Of a DNA stretch of 64,000 nucleotides, positions 27,702 to 35,091 are shown one piece after another. Location of the stretch: positions 2,170,001-2,234,000 of the forward strand of contig NZ_CP084469.1 of assembly GCF_020405205.1 (NCBI RefSeq), written 5' to 3'. Numbering within the stretch: position 1 is the stretch's first letter; each line of letters opens with the position of its first letter. The DNA comes from Natrinema salinisoli. GTDB lineage: Archaea > Halobacteriota > Halobacteria > Halobacteriales > Natrialbaceae. The position numbers were made by a program, and so were the translations under genes. The notes below the pieces were generated by a model. That model did not search any database, was not told the origin of the DNA, and worked only from the letters and a program-made list of their open reading frames with translations.

Positions 27702-27881
27702 TTACACCTTGGCCCAGTTGCGTTTGCCGGACTGCTCGTTCGGCGCGTCCTGTTGTTCGTTGATCATCTCACGGACGGCCGACCGGATCGCTTCGCTCCG
27801 GTTCGGAAACTCGCCCGAGTCGACCAGTTGCTCTACTTCTTCGATCTGCTGTTTCGGGATTCGCAGTGTCACACGCTCCAT
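27702..27881 (-). CDS. cdrS: Ribbon-helix-helix regulator CdrS
   Basis: A 59-residue protein with the RHH fold: strand ERVTLRIP, helix [13 protein letters not shown], then [16 protein letters not shown]. In Halobacterium and Haloferax the small RHH protein CdrS is co-transcribed with ftsZ2 and controls division genes (established). Order, spacing and size match here. Its promoter carries repeated GTAAGAC heptamers that are likely binding sites for itself or CdrL. The gene ends 2 bp before ftsZ2. Confidence 0.9.
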   Translation of the reverse strand: MERVTLRIPKQQIEEVEQLVDSGEFPNRSEAIRSAVREMINEQQDAPNEQSGKRNWAKV

Positions 27882-27900
27882 GGTTTGTATTCCCCGTTGG

Positions 27901-28040
27901 GTAAGACGGTGGCGCGCCCCTGTCAGACGCGGCGTGTCTTACGACGAAACCGCCCGACATCGGGCGATTCTCCGTCTCGTCGACGGGTGTAAGACAATCC
28001 GTCTTACGCGAATAGTGGGATGTCCTCCCTAGATAATAAA
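27901..28040 (-). promoter_or_regulatory. cdrS-ftsZ2 promoter with GTAAGAC operator array
   Basis: On the minus strand a TATA box TTTATTATC lies at 28040-28032, placing transcription start near 28009. Directly there is a perfect inverted repeat GTAAGAC-5-GTCTTAC at 27989-28007. Further heptamers occur at 27936-27942 and 27901-27907 within the leader, and one at 28066-28072 upstream. Such inverted repeats are typical for ribbon-helix-helix repressors, and two RHH genes (cdrS, cdrL) flank the region. Binding is inferred, the repeats are seen. Confidence 0.75.
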
Positions 28041-28077
28041 GCTTTCGTCGGACGTGACTTTCTTCGTCTTACACTGG

Positions 28078-28707
28078 TCAGTACTGGGTACCGTTCGACT
28101 CGAGGACATCCGCCGCGGGCGTCCGACGACCACAGCCTGGACAGAACGACCAGTCCGAGCGGATTTCGTCGCCGCAGTCACAGAACAGGCGTCGCGACGC
28201 CTTCTCACCGCAGTTGGGACAGTAGACGTGATTTCCGTTCATGTGATCGCCACACTGGTTGCACTGCACGCCGCCCTCGCCCGCTGCGTCCGCTGGTCCG
28301 TCCGACTGTCTCGACCCCTGATGTCCGTCACTCGTCTCACGCGCGTGGCCGCTGTCGACCCGAACCTGTTCCTCCGATTGGGTCGTCGCCCCCTCGAGCG
28401 AGATCGTGACGTTGACGTCCTGTGGATCGCGCGCTGGGCCCGAATCGTGCGCACGCGAGCGCGCACCGTCGAGTCCGAGCTCCCGAAGCCGGGTCGCGAT
28501 CCGCTCGTCGACCCGTTCGCGAACCAGTTCGTCGATCACGCCCTCGTCGTCACGCTCCGTATCCGACCCCGACGCACTGCTCTGGACCGCACCCCCGTCC
28601 TCGAGATAGGAGCGAAGCGCCTCCCGCATCGCTTCGCTCTTGGAGATCTCGAGCTCCTCGAGTTGCTCGACGAGGTCGTCGTCGGCACGGAACGTGATCT
28701 TGCTCAT
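28078..28707 (-). CDS. cdrL: RHH and double zinc-ribbon protein, CdrL-like
   Basis: A 209-residue protein with an N-terminal ribbon-helix-helix (SKITFRADDDLVEQLEELE..SKSEAMREAL, about 1-40), an acidic disordered middle and a C-terminal double zinc ribbon (CNQCG, YCPNCG, FCDCG, FCPGCG; about 147-192). Gene order next to cdrS-ftsZ2 fits the long cell-division regulator CdrL of haloarchaea. It probably binds the cdrS promoter. It is transcribed in the same direction, but the 196-bp gap with a separate TATA box means an independent cdrS promoter. Confidence 0.85.
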   Translation of the reverse strand: MSKITFRADDDLVEQLEELEISKSEAMREALRSYLEDGGAVQSSASGSDTERDDEGVIDELVRERVDERIATRLRELGLDGARSRAHDSGPARDPQDVNVTISLEGATTQSEEQVRVDSGHARETSDGHQGSRQSDGPADAAGEGGVQCNQCGDHMNGNHVYCPNCGEKASRRLFCDCGDEIRSDWSFCPGCGRRTPAADVLESNGTQY

Positions 28708-28832
28708 AGGCGAGTTACCCCCGTATTATCACGCCTCCTTTATCAATCATTCTGCCGTTCGTAGTTCTTGACACGTCAGTGTCGTCCCGAATAATAACCC
28801 TTATGTGCACCACGGCGGCTACGTTTGAGTGC

Positions 28833-28906
28833 CCGCCCTTAGCTCAGACTGGTAGAGCAGTCGACTGTAGATCGACTTGCCCCCCGTTCAAATCGGGGAG
28901 GGCGGA
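28833..28906 (+). tRNA. tRNA-Tyr (GTA)
   Basis: A complete cloverleaf: acceptor CCGCCCT/AGGGCGG, D-arm GCTC..GAGC, anticodon stem GTCGA/TCGAC with loop CTGTAGA (anticodon GTA at 28867-28869), T-arm CCCCG-TTCAAAT-CGGGG and discriminator A at 28906. C1-G72 with A73 is the archaeal tRNA-Tyr identity set. There is no intron and no encoded CCA. It marks the left edge of an AT-richer island, as tRNA genes often do. Confidence 0.97.
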
Positions 28907-28908
28907 CT

Positions 28909-29163
28909 TCCTACCCTTGCTATCCAGATTCACAGGATAGCGCCCGATTCGGCGCTATACTGCTCCGAAAACGCCTCGGGGTTCACTTGGTCATCAAGTC
29001 CGGTCGTAGCCATCTGGTAGTTCATCGTGGCCGAAGAGGGGAGCGCGCTTAGACCTTAGCGTAGTAGATGAGTCGTGTTGAATGAGTCTTGACTCCATGA
29101 GACTCAGCGATTTCCCAAAGGAATAGGTTTCCTGATAGAGAGGACCGAATCAGAGACTAACAT
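28909..29163. other. Left flank of the island, no clear gene
   Basis: About 255 bp downstream of tRNA-Tyr where base composition changes from GC-rich to AT-richer. A 31-codon leftward frame (28930-29025, beginning MNYQMATTGLDDQVNPEAF) might be the tail or relic of an island gene, but cannot be assigned. A 12-bp sequence AGCGCGCTTAGA at 29042 recurs at 30372. An A/T-rich promoter-like stretch precedes the gene at 29164. Confidence 0.45.
29042..29053 (+). repeat. 12-bp direct repeat, left copy
   Basis: AGCGCGCTTAGA, identical to 30372-30383, the two copies bracketing the membrane nuclease gene. The sequence contains the palindrome AGCGCGCT. It may mark a 1.3-kb inserted module, or be coincidence. 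Confidence 0.4.
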
Positions 29164-30261
29164 ATGGGTGACGAAGACGGAGATAATGTTGGTCTACTCC
29201 ACGAGGAAGCCAAAGGGGTAGTCGACAAGCAACTCTCCAGAACTGAGACCATAGAATCCCGCGCCGGGCGGATTCTCCGAGTCACAATGCTTACTGTTGG
29301 TGTGATTCTCACCGCTCTATCTATTGGTATCCGCTGGACTCAGAATTCCCAGCAGTCATTAACGCAAATCCCGGACAACGGAGCAGCTGTCTATTTTACC
29401 GGAGCCCTTTTCGCGATAGGTGGTGCCGCGATTTTCTCTGCTATGGCATATACAGCGGCTCCCATTCGATTTGGACCAAGTGGTCGAGATATCCGTCGAC
29501 TCTTTGAGAATGAGGGAGAGAGTGCAACCAGAAAGGAACTTCTCGCTGGCTATTCGCTGTGGAGCGATATCAATCGAGAGCCACTCGAAAAGGGCCGGTT
29601 TTGGATTACCAGCAGTATGGCTTGTATCGCTCTGGCTCCTATCTATATCGGTGTTGGCTTGCTGATTTCATTTACCCCTATTTTCCCGTCAGCTTTAGCA
29701 CACTCTCTCGTGGCGATAATAATCGCGGTCTGTATGGGTTGGGTCATGGGAATCCACTCTACTTTTCGGTCATACAGATATGCGAAGTGGCAGTCCGATG
29801 AAGCCCAAGATGACTTCTGGAAAGTGATGGACGAGAGACAGATTGAGCACGTTTTAGAAGGTGCATCATTCGGTGGGGAAAAAGAAGAGAACCAGAGCAA
29901 ACTTCGCCAGATGGTCTTAGGCGAGGCGTTGGAAAACTGGATATCCCATCACTTTGACGAGATAGTCCCCGATTTTGATAGAGTCGTTGAATCTCAGGAG
30001 ATTGGTGGTAGGGGAGTTGATTTCATCGTGACTCAGAAAGACGGGACACAAGTCGGGGTAGAGGCAAAAACCCGAGTTGACCGACGAACTGCTGAAGAAA
30101 TTACAAAAATACTAAAGGATTCATTTGACCCTCAGGCGGACCTCTACGTAGTCGGTTTTGACTTTAGGGAGTCTGGTCGTCAAATCTTGGAGAAAAGAGA
30201 TGATATTCATCTCAAGGAAATCGATAAAGAGCGTGTGAAGAATTTTTCAAATCAAGAATAG
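29164..30261 (+). CDS. Membrane-anchored PD-(D/E)XK nuclease-like protein (candidate defence gene)
   Basis: A 365-residue protein with two pairs of membrane helices (about 38-57, 76-98, 147-170, 179-199) followed by a cytosolic C-terminal domain. That domain has the restriction-endonuclease core: GRGVDFIV with D286 and GVEAKTRV with E300 and K302, matching D-(x)n-ExK of Mrr/PD-(D/E)XK enzymes. The N-terminal helical pairs resemble SLATT/2TM effector arrangements only loosely. AT-richer than the core genome, it lies right after tRNA-Tyr. A role in anti-phage or anti-plasmid defence is inferred. Confidence 0.7.
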   Translation: MGDEDGDNVGLLHEEAKGVVDKQLSRTETIESRAGRILRVTMLTVGVILTALSIGIRWTQNSQQSLTQIPDNGAAVYFTGALFAIGGAAIFSAMAYTAAPIRFGPSGRDIRRLFENEGESATRKELLAGYSLWSDINREPLEKGRFWITSSMACIALAPIYIGVGLLISFTPIFPSALAHSLVAIIIAVCMGWVMGIHSTFRSYRYAKWQSDEAQDDFWKVMDERQIEHVLEGASFGGEKEENQSKLRQMVLGEALENWISHHFDEIVPDFDRVVESQEIGGRGVDFIVTQKDGTQVGVEAKTRVDRRTAEEITKILKDSFDPQADLYVVGFDFRESGRQILEKRDDIHLKEIDKERVKNFSNQE

Positions 30262-30371
30262 CAACTTGTCAATTAGATATTTCTCTCGCTCCTCTTCACT
30301 CCTTTCAGGCGATTTTAGAACTATCGAGTAGACGATGTTTTCTACTATTGAATCGCTTCCTAGCGGCGAAT

Positions 30372-30383
30372 AGCGCGCTTAGA
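30372..30383 (+). repeat. 12-bp direct repeat, right copy
   Basis: Second copy of AGCGCGCTTAGA (first at 29042-29053), situated in the 177-bp gap between the two convergent island genes. Confidence 0.4.
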
Positions 30384-30438
30384 ATAGTTCCTTATTCGGA
30401 ATCAGACTCATACTCTCCCCAGGCATCCAATTCCCAAG

Positions 30439-32271
30439 CTATGCGAGAGACCACCTGTCCAGGATAAATGGAACTAAATCCCCGTCCTCACGCCGTGTAA
30501 TGGCTTCTTCTCCCCATTCATCTCTATCAGCTACTTTATCCCTATTTAGCCGATAACTCGAGTTCGCAAACTCTGGTTGTTTTTCGTCGAACAGCTTGTT
30601 CTGTAGATCCTCTTTGTTGTACTCGTCGCTAACAAAGGTAAGGTTCCCAAGGCGGTGAATCAGTGAGTCGTAATCCTCCTCATCAATTGGATACCGCACC
30701 GGCGTTTGGGGCCAAATATGCTCAACCTCGTAGTTATCCCCCATGACTGCACCAAAGTCAGGAACATCTGGCTCACCATCTTCTTCGCATAGGTGTTTTT
30801 CGTAGAAGTACAGTAGATACCGGATTTGCTTGCTCTGCTGGTCGCTGTAGAAGTCTTGACTCTTCAGAACACGTCGGAAGGAGTCATCATCTTCGAAATC
30901 AGCAACTGCCTCCGAAATCTTCTCTCGCCAAGTTTGTATGGAGGCCTCTGAAGTAGTGTCCCGAGCGATTCTATGGAATCTTGGGCGTTTAGCATGACTC
31001 GGATGGCCACCAATTGCGTACAGGCGAATGATTGCGGTTTCAATGATCTCAAGTAGACTTTTGATCGAATTCGGCTCTTCTTCGTAGCCTTCCCAGGCTA
31101 GGATTAGGAGAGGATAGAATCTTGCTACGTTGCCAAGTGTGTATATCCGCCGTAGGCGATCATGAACCACATCTTCATCGGTGTGATTGAGAAGACGATC
31201 TAAATTCTGGAAAGCAAGTTCTAGTGAGTTGATGTAATCCTTGATAAGTGCTATGCACTGATCCCTATCTTCCTGGTGGGTTTGCCGAATTTGACTCTTC
31301 AAATTGTCCAGTAGAGACTCGCCTTGGTATTCGTCTCGCGTCCCCCAATCGGCATAGGTAATGTAGTGATACCGTTGTATCCCGTCTTCCGATAGATTAT
31401 CTCGTTTAGCATCCTCAATAGACTGCATATGCTGGTAGATTCGAGCAAAGGAGGACTGGACCTGGTTGATGGTCCTCTTGTAGGATCCGTCATCTTCCTC
31501 AGCAGAGCGATAGGTCATATACATAAGGAAGCTCTTCGTGCGCTCCAGCATAGAGAGGCTCTTTCCCCGGTCGTTTTCGGATTCGAAGATCCGTGTCGCC
31601 TTCTCCTTGTCCTCCGCTCCCACGTAGTGGATCATCAATTCCAAGCTAGATATCTGCTTTCGAATTTTCTGGCATTCCTCGACAAAGCCCTCTGATGTTG
31701 TTTCTTCACGGAGAACCCTGAATTGTTCCCGAAAGAAATCCTTGGCTTGGGCTAATTTCCTCTCAGAGGGGGTATCTGGGTCGATATACTCCTTCTTCTC
31801 AACTACATATTCATGGAAGAAACCCCCATCTCCTTTCTGTAAATGAAGCCGGTACAAACCCTCATCCACGAGCCACTTTTGCTCGATCTCCGTTATTGAC
31901 TTCCTCCACTCTTCAGGTTCATCTAGACATTCGACGGCTACGCCAAGTTCTTCCAACATGATTTGGAGAAGGATCGATATAGTTGTGATCCGTTGCTGGC
32001 CGTCGATTATGTGATGCTTCTCCTGTTCCTCCGCCATCACCCGTTCAGGTGTTTTATTTGCGGCTTCCGATGTCTCTTGAAGGATAATAGTACCAAAATA
32101 GTGGTCCTTCTCAGGAGGAAGCGTTTGTAAATCAGTCCAGAGGTCTTCTAATTGTTCTCTGTCCCATGAGTAGTATCGCTGGTATTCCGGTACCTCAAAG
32201 AAGAAACCCTCAAATAACTCTCCTAATGATTCTGGTCCTGATTGTCGCCTAGCAGCCATACAGTAACTCAT
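30439..32271 (-). CDS. GmrSD-type DUF262/HNH (DUF1524) protein
   Basis: A 610-residue single-chain type IV restriction-like protein. The N-terminal DUF262 domain (ParB/Srx fold) has VPEYQRYYSW and the signature IIDGQQRITT (DGQQR at 90-94). The C-terminal DUF1524 HNH nuclease has VEHIWPQTP near 517 and HRLGNLTFVS. This is the GmrS-GmrD combination that cuts modified DNA in characterised systems. The frame runs 128 codons further up; the MSYCMAARRQ start at 32271 has a TATA-like AATAAACTTATC about 20-25 bp upstream. An alternative ATG is at 32259. Confidence 0.88.
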   Translation of the reverse strand: MSYCMAARRQSGPESLGELFEGFFFEVPEYQRYYSWDREQLEDLWTDLQTLPPEKDHYFGTIILQETSEAANKTPERVMAEEQEKHHIIDGQQRITTISILLQIMLEELGVAVECLDEPEEWRKSITEIEQKWLVDEGLYRLHLQKGDGGFFHEYVVEKKEYIDPDTPSERKLAQAKDFFREQFRVLREETTSEGFVEECQKIRKQISSLELMIHYVGAEDKEKATRIFESENDRGKSLSMLERTKSFLMYMTYRSAEEDDGSYKRTINQVQSSFARIYQHMQSIEDAKRDNLSEDGIQRYHYITYADWGTRDEYQGESLLDNLKSQIRQTHQEDRDQCIALIKDYINSLELAFQNLDRLLNHTDEDVVHDRLRRIYTLGNVARFYPLLILAWEGYEEEPNSIKSLLEIIETAIIRLYAIGGHPSHAKRPRFHRIARDTTSEASIQTWREKISEAVADFEDDDSFRRVLKSQDFYSDQQSKQIRYLLYFYEKHLCEEDGEPDVPDFGAVMGDNYEVEHIWPQTPVRYPIDEEDYDSLIHRLGNLTFVSDEYNKEDLQNKLFDEKQPEFANSSYRLNRDKVADRDEWGEEAITRREDGDLVPFILDRWSLA

Positions 32272-32651
32272 TGAAGTGAATCTGATAAGTTTATTGATGG
32301 CCACGTTTTGATAGATAACCGAGAACAGATTGAGGAGGAATTTGAAGTGAAAGACATCTTCGATTGGTGAAAAAGAGCTCGGATGGCGTTGGTGGATACC
32401 TCTACTATCTTGATGAGGAACCAGAGAACTCGTAAGATGACTGGAAGAAAAATGCAGAGGGGTAATGGAGACCTCTGAAGAGTGGTTCAGGGCGACGGAA
32501 ACCGTCCGTAATTGAATCCAAAAAAGAGGTTGTGCTTCTAATACTTCCTCAGCGCCATCCTTAGCGGTACTCATGGAGATTCGAAGATTCCCTGTTGCCA
32601 GCGGGAGAGTATGGGCTCTAAGTGGCGAGGAGGAGCGAGAAGGGCAATAGA
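32272..32651 (-). other. Spacer, possibly with a decayed fragment of the neighbouring gene
   Basis: About 380 bp between the DUF262 gene and the wHTH/HEPN-like gene. It stays open in the DUF262 frame but has no family features. A segment at 32537-32580 (plus strand CTTCTAATACTTCCTCAGCG) resembles CTTCTAATAACTCCTCAACG at 33150 inside the neighbour; the encoded peptides are AKDGAEEVLEAQPL and GKDGVEELLEDGAL. This suggests an old partial duplication of the winged-helix end. A TATA-like element for the DUF262 gene lies near 32285-32295. Confidence 0.45.
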
Positions 32652-33431
32652 TCAATCTGAGGAGTTATTCGAGTTCTGGACTCCTTTCCAGACCTCGTAG
32701 ATGACCTCGGCCAAGTGAGTAGCGTCGTCAGATAGCGCCTCTACTTCTCCTTCCTCAAAATCGACCCGAATAGAGTGCGCTCCCTTGTTCCCCTTCTCTT
32801 TCAGGTCACGGATGTCCTCCACCATCTCTCGGTCCAAACCCTCCTTAGTGAATCGCTTAAGATCCGGAACTCCGATTTTGAGATTGTTAAGAAGTTCATC
32901 AAAGCTGTAGTGTCGCTGGTTCTCTTGGTCAAAGAACATTTGGGTGTTTTCTCCCGAATATTCCCCTCTAAGGATCTCAAAGACCAGATTCTCGAAGAAT
33001 TTTCGAGTGAGAACCATCGCTCCGTCGTAGATGTGATAGCGGTATGATTCGTTAATGTCCTCGATCAACTTCTCATAGCGATGCTCCTCAAAGATATTAG
33101 AGTCGATGAACCGCTCATCTTCGTTCCGAGGAGTGTCGAGAGCGCCATCTTCTAATAACTCCTCAACGCCGTCCTTACCGTCATGGGTCAGGATATAACT
33201 GTTCCCGTTTGATTCAGATATCCAATCTCCCTTGAGACGCGAGAAATAGGAAGATACACCACTCGTACTGACGGCAGAGCGAGAGTTCCGGATAACCTCC
33301 TTCACCTCTGCTTGGGTTACGCCTCCAGTCGTCCCCTCTTCTGTGTTCTCAAGATAGTAGATGAGGAGGGCGACTTCCTCCTTCTGTCCGGCATCATCGT
33401 CAAAATGGTCGATAAGGTAGTCAACGTCCAT
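32652..33431 (-). CDS. Winged-helix plus HEPN/DUF4145-like protein
   Basis: A 259-residue protein. The first 95 residues look like a winged helix (SSYFSRLKGDWISES..SYILTHDGKDGVEELL). The C-terminal half is helical with RYHIYDGAMVLTRKFFENLVFEILRGEY and a KEKGNKGAHS motif near 215-222, as in DUF4145/HEPN-like domains where such a G-N-x-x-A-H precedes the last helices. HEPN proteins often act as RNases in defence or toxin systems; activity here is not proven. It follows the frameshifted gene by 3 bp, so they are an operon. Confidence 0.65.
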   Translation of the reverse strand: MDVDYLIDHFDDDAGQKEEVALLIYYLENTEEGTTGGVTQAEVKEVIRNSRSAVSTSGVSSYFSRLKGDWISESNGNSYILTHDGKDGVEELLEDGALDTPRNEDERFIDSNIFEEHRYEKLIEDINESYRYHIYDGAMVLTRKFFENLVFEILRGEYSGENTQMFFDQENQRHYSFDELLNNLKIGVPDLKRFTKEGLDREMVEDIRDLKEKGNKGAHSIRVDFEEGEVEALSDDATHLAEVIYEVWKGVQNSNNSSD

Positions 33432-33434
33432 TGC

Positions 33435-34093
33435 TTATCCGTCCAGCTTTTCATCCAGCTCCTGAATGAGGTCCCGAGCGTGATTCTTACCTTTCCCTAC
33501 TAAGTAGATGTTCGAACCATCGGATTCGAACCAATCACTCGCATCATTTGAGAAAGCTTGACCCATCGCATCCCTTCTTTCGGTTTCAACATCCGAAGAA
33601 ACAAGAGCCTGATTTAGCCTCTCGTAGTCAATTCTCTTCTCATCGAGGCACTCCTCCCATACGTATAGAAGGAGGGATGATGCCTGCGCTTGTCTCTGAT
33701 TTCTGGCGCTACCAAGGGTAAGAACCCCATCCTCGAAGTGGTACATATTCAGACTGGGTACGCCTTCTTCATCATCTGGTAATTCAAAGAACTGCTCGAG
33801 TGTTCCTTCATCACACCCGTTTTGGTAGAGAGAGAGGCAAATTCAGTACTGACGTCCTTAGACTCCTGCGATGGTGGTGACGGCTTTGAGTCTTCCCAGC
33901 CGCTTAGAGGTGCCTGTGTTCCTCCATCTTCGGATACAGTATTCGCTTCTGGCGTCGGAAGATTCGAGAGAGTTTCCTTCTCTTCTCCGATGAACTCAAC
34001 GAACTCGATTAATTCGTCTTGAAGCTCTTCTCGGTTCTCACCCGTGAATTCGGCGTCGAGAGGTCCGTAATCGAGAGTGAGTGTAATTTCCAT
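33435..34093 (-). pseudogene. Island gene interrupted by a 2-bp shift at a CT repeat
   Basis: The frame from ATG 34093 (MEITLTLDYGPLDAEF) reads well up to TEFASL near 33833, then leaves frame and stops at 33749. A second frame (33435 to about 33830) carries on with GCDEGTLEQFFELPDDEEGVP and MYHFEDGVLTLGSARN. The switch lies on (CT)5, seen as AG x5 at 33829-33838. Removing one CT unit restores one 218-residue protein, A-S-L-Y-Q-N-G. So it is either phase-variable by slippage or dead. No family is recognised; the C-terminal part looks like a small winged helix. Confidence 0.75.
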
Positions 34094-34160
34094 GTGATAT
34101 GCTATTTCTCCTCACTATAACATCATATTTCTTACGCTGAAAGCTGCGAGAAGAGTCAGC

Positions 34161-34553
34161 TTAGATTCCGTCGAGGTAGCCTCGCCGTTGCTCGACCTTC
34201 ACCTCCTCTGTCCGTCAGTCATAGTGCTTATCGAGAACCTCCTGCCCCACATCTATCTAGTCGGAGACGACCTTCTTGGGCACGTCCTCGGTCAGGAAAT
34301 GGGTGATGGCTCTTCTCCGGATTGAATGGGGACTGACGCTCGAAGGGCACTTGCTACGATATCCGTATTTGGTCACCTCGCATTCCCGTTCTCGTCGATC
34401 ATGCGGGCAATGGTCCCCGTAGTAGCAGGGGCGAGTGACTGTATAGACCCCGGCGACCTCGTTCGAGCGGCGATCACCTCGTCGGTTCGGATTCGGAGCT
34501 TCGCAGGGAGACTCTCGGGTCGAAATAGCGAGTGCAGGGTCTACGAACAGCAC
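34161..34553 (-). pseudogene. Tyrosine integrase remnant (XerC/D type)
   Basis: The frame encodes the C-terminal part of a haloarchaeal phage-type integrase: TRPCYYGDHCPHDRRERECE, SKCPSSVSPHSIRRRAITH (box II H-x-x-R) and DVPKKVVSD. It then hits TAG at 34259 but continues in the same frame as IDVGQEVLDKHYD with the catalytic tyrosine, hits TGA at 34217 and ends EEVKVEQRRGYLDGI at TAA 34163. The N-terminal catalytic arginine region is absent. Thus two nonsense changes and a 5' truncation have killed it. It marks the right side of the tRNA-Tyr island. Confidence 0.88.
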
Positions 34554-34617
34554 GGCTGGAGGTGTGGTCGTTTAAAAAAACCGAAGTCGGTAGTCGTCGC
34601 TGTGAGCGACGGGTGTG

Positions 34618-34827
34618 TTACTCTTGGCGAACGACGTTCGCCGCGCGGGGTCCCTTGGGTGAGGACTCGATATCGAACTCGACCTCCGTCCCTTCTGTCA
34701 GATCCTCGCCGCCGACGTCCTCCATGTGGAAGAAGACGTCCTCGTCGTCGTCGAGATCGCCGTCGTCAGTCGAAATGAAACCGTAGCCGCCTGTGTCGTT
34801 GAAGAAATCAACTTTACCGTGTGCCAT
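34618..34827 (-). CDS. cspA: Cold shock protein, CspA family
   Basis: A 69-residue cold-shock domain protein that binds single-stranded nucleic acids. It starts MAHGKVDFFNDTGGYGFI, containing RNP1-like GYGFI and RNP2-like DVFFHMEDV, with an acidic DDGDLDDDED insertion between. The ATG at 34827 gives the family start. A paralogue lies at 62242. Both have the same promoter layout (see separate entries). It borders the integrase relic. Confidence 0.93.
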   Translation of the reverse strand: MAHGKVDFFNDTGGYGFISTDDGDLDDDEDVFFHMEDVGGEDLTEGTEVEFDIESSPKGPRAANVVRQE

Positions 34828-34867
34828 TACAAACGAATGTAGATCCGGATGCGGGATAACCCTTCCG
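34828..34867 (-). promoter_or_regulatory. Promoter of the first cold-shock gene
   Basis: Minus strand: CGGAAG (34867-34862), two bases, TTATCCC (34859-34853) and a TTCGTTTGTAATGGC block over the start codon. The first T of TTATCCC is 32 bp before the A of the ATG. The other csp gene has the same elements with exactly the same distances, which argues for a conserved, short-leader promoter. Confidence 0.65.
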
Positions 34868-35091
34868 AAATCCGAGTTACAACCACCATTCTCGGCCATT
34901 CGGACACGCACTTACCGCGAGTATCTTGCGGGCACGAGGGTCCAGCGGACGTGGGATCGTCGCATTCACGCACCGATCTCGAGCAGTGTGTCGTATGGTA
35001 ATCACTGCAGGGCAATGCCCACCCGATCGCACGACAACTGTGCGGTCAGTGAGTGAATAGTTGCAGAGACTGCTAACGCTCATCTTCGTGG

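Noticed and set aside
28882-34620. Search for a duplicate of the tRNA-Tyr 3' end as attachment site at the far side of the island
   Set aside because: No copy of the T-arm/acceptor end is seen near the integrase relic; resemblance of GGGGAGGGCG at 4694 and 47680 belongs to the dispersed repeat.
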